A stretch of 64,000 bases of DNA, from contig NZ_JACIEH010000001.1 of NCBI RefSeq assembly GCF_014196745.1, positions 868,001-932,000 on the forward strand, read 5' to 3'. The notes beneath the pieces were generated by a model, which searched no databases, was not told the DNA's origin, and saw nothing but the letters and a program-made list of their open reading frames with translations. Position numbers and translations under genes: made by a program. The first letter of the stretch is position 1. Each line of letters begins with the position of its first letter. Shown here one piece after another: positions 59,034-64,000 of this stretch. Source of the stretch: Sphingomonas kyeonggiensis. GTDB taxonomy: Bacteria > Pseudomonadota > Alphaproteobacteria > Sphingomonadales > Sphingomonadaceae.

Positions 59034-60365
59034 TCAGGCCAGCGGCACCCCGTAGAGGTCGTGCTCGTCGGCGTCCTCGATCTCGACCTGGACGATGTCG
59101 CCCTGGCTGAGATGGCCCGCGTCGCGCAGGAAGACTTCGCCGTCGATCTCCGGCGCATCGGCCTGGCTGCGGCCGGTGGCGCCGCCTTCCTCGCCGACCT
59201 CGTCGATGATCACTTCGAGCGTGCGGCCGATCTTGGCCTGGAGCTTGGCGGCGGAGATCGCCGCGGTCTTCTCCATGATCCGGGCGTAGCGCTCTTCCTT
59301 GACCTCTTCCGGCACCGCGCCGGGCAGGTCATTCGCCGCCGCGCCCTCGACGGGCTCGAAGCGGAACGCGCCGACCCGGTCGAGCTGGGCCTCGTCGAGC
59401 CAGTCGAGCAGATACTGGAAGTCCGCCTCGGTCTCGCCGGGGAAGCCGACCACGAAGGTCGAGCGGATCGTCAGGTCGGGGGCGATCTCGCGCCACTTCT
59501 TCAGCCGCTCGAGCACCTTGGCCTCGTTGGCCGGGCGCTTCATCGCGCGCAGCACCGATGGGCTGGCATGCTGGAACGGGATGTCGAGATAGGGGAGGAT
59601 CAGCCCCTCGGCCATCAGCGGGATGACCTGGTCAACATGCGGATAGGGGTAGACATAGTGGAGCCGCACCCAGGGCGCGATCTTGCCGAGCTCGCGGGCG
59701 AGGTCGGTCATGTGCGGGATCACCTCGCCGCCCTTCCAGGCGCGCGGCTCCTTGCGGATGTCCACGCCATAGGCCGAGGTGTCCTGGCTGATGACCAGCA
59801 GCTCCTTGGTGCCTGCCTCGACCAGCTTCTCCGCCTCGCGCAGGATCGCATCGGGACGGCGGCTGACCAGGTCGCCACGCAGCGCCGGGATGATGCAGAA
59901 GGCGCAGCGATGGTTGCAGCCCTCGGAGATCTTCAGATAGCTGTAGTGGCGCGGGGTGAGCTTCAGGCCCGCATCCGGCACCAGGTTGACAAAAGGCGAG
60001 GGCGGCATCGGTGCCGCGTCGTGCACCGCGCCGACGACTTCCTCATACTGATGCGCACCGGTGACGGCGAGTACGTTGGGGAAGCGGGCGCGGATGACCT
60101 CGGCTTCCTTGCCCATGCAGCCGGTGACGATGACGCGGCCATTCTCCGCGATCGCCTCGCCGATCGCCTCGAGCGATTCCTCCTTCGCCGAGTCGAGAAA
60201 GCCGCAGGTGTTGACCAGCACGACGTCGGCGCCGGCATAGTCGGGGGACATCGCATAGCCGTCGCTGCGCAGCTTGGTGAGAATCCGTTCGCTGTCGACC
60301 AGATTCTTGGGACAGCCTAGCGACACCATGCCCACGCGGGGCGCCTCAGGAATTTTGGTTGCCAT
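59034..60365 (-). CDS. rimO: ribosomal protein S12 methylthiotransferase RimO
   Basis: 443 residues. RimO adds a methylthio group to Asp of ribosomal protein S12. The N-terminal MTTase domain begins [17 protein letters not shown] with cluster Cys (also [13 protein letters not shown] and TGCMGKEA); the radical SAM core has [18 protein letters not shown] (CxxxCxxC); the TRAM domain closes the chain ([18 protein letters not shown]). ATG 60365. It is followed by a terminator and is divergent from the MetX-like hydrolase. Confidence 0.97.
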   Translation of the reverse strand: MATKIPEAPRVGMVSLGCPKNLVDSERILTKLRSDGYAMSPDYAGADVVLVNTCGFLDSAKEESLEAIGEAIAENGRVIVTGCMGKEAEVIRARFPNVLAVTGAHQYEEVVGAVHDAAPMPPSPFVNLVPDAGLKLTPRHYSYLKISEGCNHRCAFCIIPALRGDLVSRRPDAILREAEKLVEAGTKELLVISQDTSAYGVDIRKEPRAWKGGEVIPHMTDLARELGKIAPWVRLHYVYPYPHVDQVIPLMAEGLILPYLDIPFQHASPSVLRAMKRPANEAKVLERLKKWREIAPDLTIRSTFVVGFPGETEADFQYLLDWLDEAQLDRVGAFRFEPVEGAAANDLPGAVPEEVKEERYARIMEKTAAISAAKLQAKIGRTLEVIIDEVGEEGGATGRSQADAPEIDGEVFLRDAGHLSQGDIVQVEIEDADEHDLYGVPLA

Positions 60366-60452
60366 GATTGGCCGCGCACATAGGCTTTTTCGGCGAAAAA
60401 GCTAGTGAGGGGACCTCCTTGACCTGCAAGCACAGCTTCTTAGGCTCGGGTC

Positions 60453-61511
60453 ATGCTCCGTCCGATCCTCAGCGCGCTCGCCCTTCTGCTCCTCCCGATG
60501 GCCGCGCAGGCCGCCGACTGGCCGACCAGGGAAGGCGATTTCACCGTCCGCGACTTTACCTTCAAGTCGGGGGAGAAGCTTGGCGAGGTGCGGCTCCACT
60601 ACACCACGCTCGGCACGCCGCACCGCAACGCGAAGGGCGAGATCGACAATGCCGTGATGGTGCTCCACGGCACGGGGGGATCGGGCAGGAACTTCCTCGC
60701 CTCGGTCTTCGCCGACGAGCTCTACGGCCCGGGCCAGCCGCTCGACATCACCAGGACCTTCGTGATCCTGCCTGACAATATCGGTCATGGCGGCTCGTCC
60801 AAGCCGAGCGACGGGCTGCGCATGGCCTTCCCGCATTACGACTATGACGACATGGTCGCGCTCCAGCACAAGCTGCTGGTCGATGGGCTGGGCGTGAAGA
60901 AGCTCAAGTTGATCCTCGGCACGTCGATGGGCTGCATGCACGCCTTCGTCTGGGGCGAGACCTTCCCCGGTTTCGCCGAACATCTCGCGCCGTTCGCCTG
61001 CAACACCGTGGCACTTGCCGGGCGCAACCGGATGTGGCGCAAGATGGCGATCGACGCGATCAAGGCAGATCCGGCCTGGATGCAGGGCAACTACACCACC
61101 CAGCCGATCCAGGGACTGCGCACCGTCGCCGACCTGCTCATCCTCGCCGGTGCCAACCCGATGGCACTGCAGGCGCAGTATCCGACGCGCGAGGCGACCG
61201 AGAAGGCGCTCGATGCCTCCTTCGCCCGGGCGAGCAAGCTCGATGCCAATGACGCGCTATACTACATCGATTCGTCGCGGAACTATGATCCCTCGCCCGC
61301 ACTCGAGAAGATCATCGTGCCCCTGCTGTGGGTGAATTCGGCGGATGATTTCATCAACCCGCCCGAGCTTGGCCTTGCCGAGCAGATGGTGAAGCGCATG
61401 CCCCGCGCGCGCTTCGTGCTGATCCCGGCTTCGGTCGAAACGCGCGGGCACGGCACCCACACCTCGGCGAAGTTCTGGAAGGCCGACCTCGCGAAACTGC
61501 TCGCCGAATAG
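60453..61511 (+). CDS. secreted alpha/beta-hydrolase, MetX/homoserine acetyltransferase-like
   Basis: 352 residues with a signal peptide (RPILSALALLLLPMAAQAA). The fold is that of homoserine O-acetyltransferases: NAVMVLHGTGGSGRNFLAS (oxyanion region), TSMGCMHAFVWGETFPGFAEH (the Ser nucleophile in GTSMGC), and the C-terminal GHGTHT His. Export to the periplasm makes a methionine role unlikely; similar secreted proteins are annotated simply as alpha/beta hydrolases. ATG 60453 is 87 bases from rimO. Reaction unknown. Confidence 0.85.
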   Translation: MLRPILSALALLLLPMAAQAADWPTREGDFTVRDFTFKSGEKLGEVRLHYTTLGTPHRNAKGEIDNAVMVLHGTGGSGRNFLASVFADELYGPGQPLDITRTFVILPDNIGHGGSSKPSDGLRMAFPHYDYDDMVALQHKLLVDGLGVKKLKLILGTSMGCMHAFVWGETFPGFAEHLAPFACNTVALAGRNRMWRKMAIDAIKADPAWMQGNYTTQPIQGLRTVADLLILAGANPMALQAQYPTREATEKALDASFARASKLDANDALYYIDSSRNYDPSPALEKIIVPLLWVNSADDFINPPELGLAEQMVKRMPRARFVLIPASVETRGHGTHTSAKFWKADLAKLLAE

Positions 61512-61560
61512 CACGGACAGGCGTAGCTTCACTTTCCTGCACATAAACAGGGAGGGGAAG

Positions 61561-61965
61561 ATGCAGATACACTGGCTGGCGATCCTCGCCGCGGCGGTGG
61601 CCGGGTTCGTGGTGGGCGGCATCTGGTACGGGCCGCTGTTCGGCAAGGCCTGGATGCAGGCACGCGGGCTGAGCGAGGAAGAGCTCAAGGTCGGCGCGAA
61701 CATGGGCAAGATCTTCGGTACCACCTTCGCGCTGAACCTGGTCGCCGCCCTCGCGCTCGATCATCTGTACAACACCTATGACACGCCGGTCGGGCTCCAC
61801 CATTCGTTGGTGATCGCCGGCATCGTCGGGGTGGGCTTCATCGCGACCTCGGTCGGCGTGAACTATCTGTTCTCGCGCCTGCCGCGTGCGCTGTTCCTGA
61901 TCGATGCGGGATACTGGGTCGTGATGTACTTGGTGATGGGTGCGATCTTCGGACTGCTCGTCTGA
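61561..61965 (+). CDS. DUF1761 membrane protein
   Basis: 134 residues with four membrane helices, beginning HWLAILAAAVAGFVVGGIWYGPLFGKAWM, the start that defines DUF1761 proteins. AGGGAGGGG lies just upstream of ATG 61561. Function is not known for the family. It follows the MetX-like gene by 49 bases on the same strand; its stop is three bases before the converging DUF486 gene. Confidence 0.85.
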   Translation: MQIHWLAILAAAVAGFVVGGIWYGPLFGKAWMQARGLSEEELKVGANMGKIFGTTFALNLVAALALDHLYNTYDTPVGLHHSLVIAGIVGVGFIATSVGVNYLFSRLPRALFLIDAGYWVVMYLVMGAIFGLLV

Positions 61966-61968
61966 TCG

Positions 61969-62325
61969 TCAGGCGGGGGCCTTGAAGATGAACCAGGCGC
62001 CTGCCGCGATCAGGCCGAAGCCAATCAGGTGGTTGATCGTGATCTTCTGGCCCAGATAGAGGATCGAGAAGCCGACGAAGACGGTGAGGGTGATCACCTC
62101 CTGCATCGCCTTGAGCTGCGCCGCCGAATAGACCGCGCTGCCCCAGCGATTGGCCGGTACCGCCAGGCAATATTCGACCAGTGCGATGCTCCAGCTCGCG
62201 AGGATGACGAGCAGTAGCGGTGCGCTCTTGAACTTCAGGTGTCCGTACCAGGCGATGGTCATGAAGACGTTCGAGCCGATCAGCAGCAGGATCGGGACGA
62301 GGCGGGCGAAGAGCATCTCGGACAT
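61969..62325 (-). CDS. DUF486 / DMT-like small membrane protein
   Basis: 118 residues with four membrane helices, opening LFARLVPILLLIGSNVFMTIAWYGHLKF, with the family boxes EYCLAVPANRWG and QLKAMQEVITL. DUF486 proteins are small drug/metabolite-transporter-like membrane proteins without assigned substrate. ATG 62325 is 35 bases from the divergent AAC(3)-like gene. Confidence 0.88.
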   Translation of the reverse strand: MSEMLFARLVPILLLIGSNVFMTIAWYGHLKFKSAPLLLVILASWSIALVEYCLAVPANRWGSAVYSAAQLKAMQEVITLTVFVGFSILYLGQKITINHLIGFGLIAAGAWFIFKAPA

Positions 62326-62360
62326 GGCGCGACCTTGGCCGGGATGGCATCAAGGTCAAG

Positions 62361-63122
62361 ATGGAGATGATCTCGAGAGACGGGCTGGTCGAACAGCTGC
62401 GTGCGTTGGGCGTGCGCGAGGGCGGGGTGCTGCTCGTCCATATCAGCTACCGCGCTGTCCGCCCGGTCGAGGGTGGTCCGGAAGGGCTGATCGCGTCGCT
62501 GGTCGAGGCGCTGGGGCCGGAGGGCACGCTCGCCATGCCCTCGGCGACCGGCGACGACGATGTCGCCTTCGATCCGGCGACCACCGCCAATCGCAATGAT
62601 CTGGGCGTGGTCGCCGACCTGTTCTGGCGCATGCCGGACGTGGTGCGTAGCCCGCATTTCGATGCCGTGGCGGCGCGCGGACCCAAGGCAGCGTGGATCA
62701 CCGGCGGCCCCTTCGTGCTGCCACCTGCTGCGCCGGAAAGCGCGATCGACCGGATCCGGGCACTGGGCGGGCAGGTGCTGCTGCTCGGCGTCACGCATCA
62801 CGCCAACACCATGCTCCATCTCGCCGAGCTGGTCGGTGGCGCGCCCTATCGCAGCGATTTCCACTATGTCGATGCCGAGGGACGGGAGGTCCATTATGGC
62901 GAGAACGACAGCTGCTGTGAGAAGTTCGAGCTCGCCGACGACTGGCTGCGCGCGGAGGGGCTGCAGCGCAAGGGGCAGGTCGGCCACGCCGAGGCCCGGT
63001 TGATGGATGCGGAAGCGCTGGTACGGGTCGCGGCGGAGAGGGTGCGCCAGGATCCGTTGGTCTTCCTTCACGGCCCCGAGGAGGGCTGTGAGGAATGCGA
63101 CGAGGCACGGGAGAGCCTCTAG
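62361..63122 (+). CDS. AAC(3)-family aminoglycoside N-acetyltransferase-like protein
   Basis: 253 residues. Matches the AAC(3) fold: LLVHISYRAVRPVEGGPEGLI, LGPEGTLAMPSATGDD, FDPATTANRNDLGVVADLFW, and VRSPHFDAVAARGPKAAWITGG. The C-terminal half has KFELADDWLRAEGL and a Cys-rich end (GCEECDE). AAC(3) enzymes acetylate the 3-amino group of aminoglycosides from acetyl-CoA, but chromosomal homologues often act on other amines. No mobile element is near, so this is probably a native gene. ATG 62361. Its last four bases overlap the converging channel gene. Confidence 0.88.
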   Translation: MEMISRDGLVEQLRALGVREGGVLLVHISYRAVRPVEGGPEGLIASLVEALGPEGTLAMPSATGDDDVAFDPATTANRNDLGVVADLFWRMPDVVRSPHFDAVAARGPKAAWITGGPFVLPPAAPESAIDRIRALGGQVLLLGVTHHANTMLHLAELVGGAPYRSDFHYVDAEGREVHYGENDSCCEKFELADDWLRAEGLQRKGQVGHAEARLMDAEALVRVAAERVRQDPLVFLHGPEEGCEECDEARESL

Positions 63123-64000
63123 CCTGTGACGATCTCCAGGATCGTGTCGCCCGCCATCAGGGCCTGCGCCTCGGGCGTCTTGTGGCCATGGGGCACGCCG
63201 CCGCGATAGATTCGCACGCCGAGGCCGGTGGCGATTGCCGACAGGGGATGCCCGATCTCCTCCGGGCGGACCTTGCGTTCGGACAGTTCCACCTCGCCAT
63301 GGATCGAGGCGAGGTCGGTCAGGTAATCGGCCAGATGCGGGCCCTGGCAAGAGCTGGCGAGCAGCAGCCCGGCAAAGCTCACCGGATTGACCACCGTGGT
63401 GGCGCCCGCCGCGCGCGCCGGGAGCTCATTGTCCTCGTTGCGGACGATCACGCTGATCGGCACGCTCGGCGCCAGATGCCGCGCGGTCAGCGTGATCAGG
63501 ATTGAGGTATCGTCGCGTCCGGCGCAGACGATCATCGACTCGGCGCTCATGATGTGGACGTCCTTGAGCACCTGGTCGCGCGTCGCATCGGCCTGGAGCA
63601 CGATGCAGCCGCACTCCTTGGCGCGGGCGATATTGGCCTCGCTCTGGTCGATCACCACGATGGTGCCCGGATTGCGACCGCGTGCGATCAGCTCGTCGAC
63701 CGTTTCCGAGCCGGTGGTGCCATATCCCGCCACGATGATGTGGCCGGCGAGGGTCCGCTGGATCATTGCCATACGCCATTTGTCCCAGGTGCGCTTGAGC
63801 ACGAAATTATAGGCGGTGCCGATGAAGAGCAGCACCACGAACACGCGGATCGGGGTGACGATGAACGCGTCGAACATCCGCGCCGAATTGCTCACCGGCA
63901 CGATGTCGCCATAGCCGGTGGTCGTCACCGAGATCGACGTGAAATAGAGGATGTCGAGGAAGCTGACATGGCCGTCGGCCGTGTCCTTCAGCCCGTCACG
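63119..64000 (-). CDS. Kch-like potassium channel with TrkA-N (RCK) domain, 5' end outside window
   Basis: The frame is open to the right edge, so the N-terminus is missing. The remaining 293 codons begin just before the pore: FLDILYFTSISVTTTGYGD carries the K+ selectivity filter (TTGYGD), followed by a membrane helix (RVFVVLLFIGTAYNFVLK) and a cytoplasmic RCK domain with the Rossmann motif IIVAGYGTTGSETVDEL. A TrkA-C-like end (RVYRGG region, LMAGDTILEIVTG) closes it. Gated K+ uptake or release across the inner membrane is expected. GTG 63928 is internal and not the start. Confidence 0.92.
   Translation of the reverse strand, partial: RDGLKDTADGHVSFLDILYFTSISVTTTGYGDIVPVSNSARMFDAFIVTPIRVFVVLLFIGTAYNFVLKRTWDKWRMAMIQRTLAGHIIVAGYGTTGSETVDELIARGRNPGTIVVIDQSEANIARAKECGCIVLQADATRDQVLKDVHIMSAESMIVCAGRDDTSILITLTARHLAPSVPISVIVRNEDNELPARAAGATTVVNPVSFAGLLLASSCQGPHLADYLTDLASIHGEVELSERKVRPEEIGHPLSAIATGLGVRIYRGGVPHGHKTPEAQALMAGDTILEIVTG

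Overview
The window is a 64 kb piece of a GC-rich alphaproteobacterial chromosome, most likely a Sphingomonas or a close relative. The evidence is the gene order sdhE-mfd beside recG, the tpiA / ppiD-trpE ... trpG ... trpDC-moaC ... moeA-lexA / comEC / gltX-gltA backbone, a LexA box of the alphaproteobacterial GTTC-N7-GTTC type, the DUF2336 and DUF1343 families, and heavy use of GTG/ATGA start-stop overlaps. There is no rRNA, tRNA, CRISPR array, transposase or plasmid gene. The left and right edges cut an EAL-domain protein and a potassium channel.

Left part (1-9.6 kb): the end of a c-di-GMP phosphodiesterase, a GAF protein, a globin-coupled chemoreceptor, then DNA repair (mfd, recG) with the succinate dehydrogenase assembly factor sdhE. 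From 9.65 to 12.5 kb base composition is visibly less GC-rich and holds two unknown small proteins and an orphan phage-type tailspike, so this looks acquired. Directly after it is an arsenic operon arsR-arsC-aqpS-arsH (12.5-14.7 kb) with a readable promoter that predicts a leaderless arsR message and two matching palindromes. There is no ArsB or Acr3 pump, so arsenite would leave through the aquaglyceroporin.

Middle part (15-31 kb): tyrS, an M61 peptidase, an EamA transporter, then a plus-strand run: a DOMON-like protein, a NamZ-like DUF1343 muramidase, a membrane protein that looks like a decayed nucleotidyltransferase/CDP-alcohol transferase fusion, a DUF2336 protein and a sensor kinase whose phosphoacceptor His is replaced by Arg. 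After these come gltX-gltA (citrate synthase), comEC and the SOS repressor lexA.

The stretch 31-47 kb is the tryptophan/molybdenum-cofactor backbone on the minus strand (ppiD, trpE, trpG, trpD, trpC, moaC, moeA, lexA). It is interrupted by accessory genes (phosphodiester glycosidase, EF-hand protein, Na+/H+ antiporter, SnoaL-like protein, GST, PilZ protein) and by palindromic repeat elements. tpiA is divergent from ppiD.

Right part (47-64 kb): metabolic and envelope genes, including a GGDEF-EAL protein, an esterase-fold protein without its nucleophile, a leucyl aminopeptidase, a PQQ glucose dehydrogenase, a LysR/aldo-keto reductase divergent pair, a coupled serine hydrolase and M14-like protein, rimO, a MetX-like hydrolase, small membrane proteins, an AAC(3)-family acetyltransferase and a K+ channel.

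Four copies of a REPIN-like palindromic repeat lie between genes. Regulation by c-di-GMP recurs: an EAL protein, a GGDEF-EAL protein and two PilZ proteins are present.
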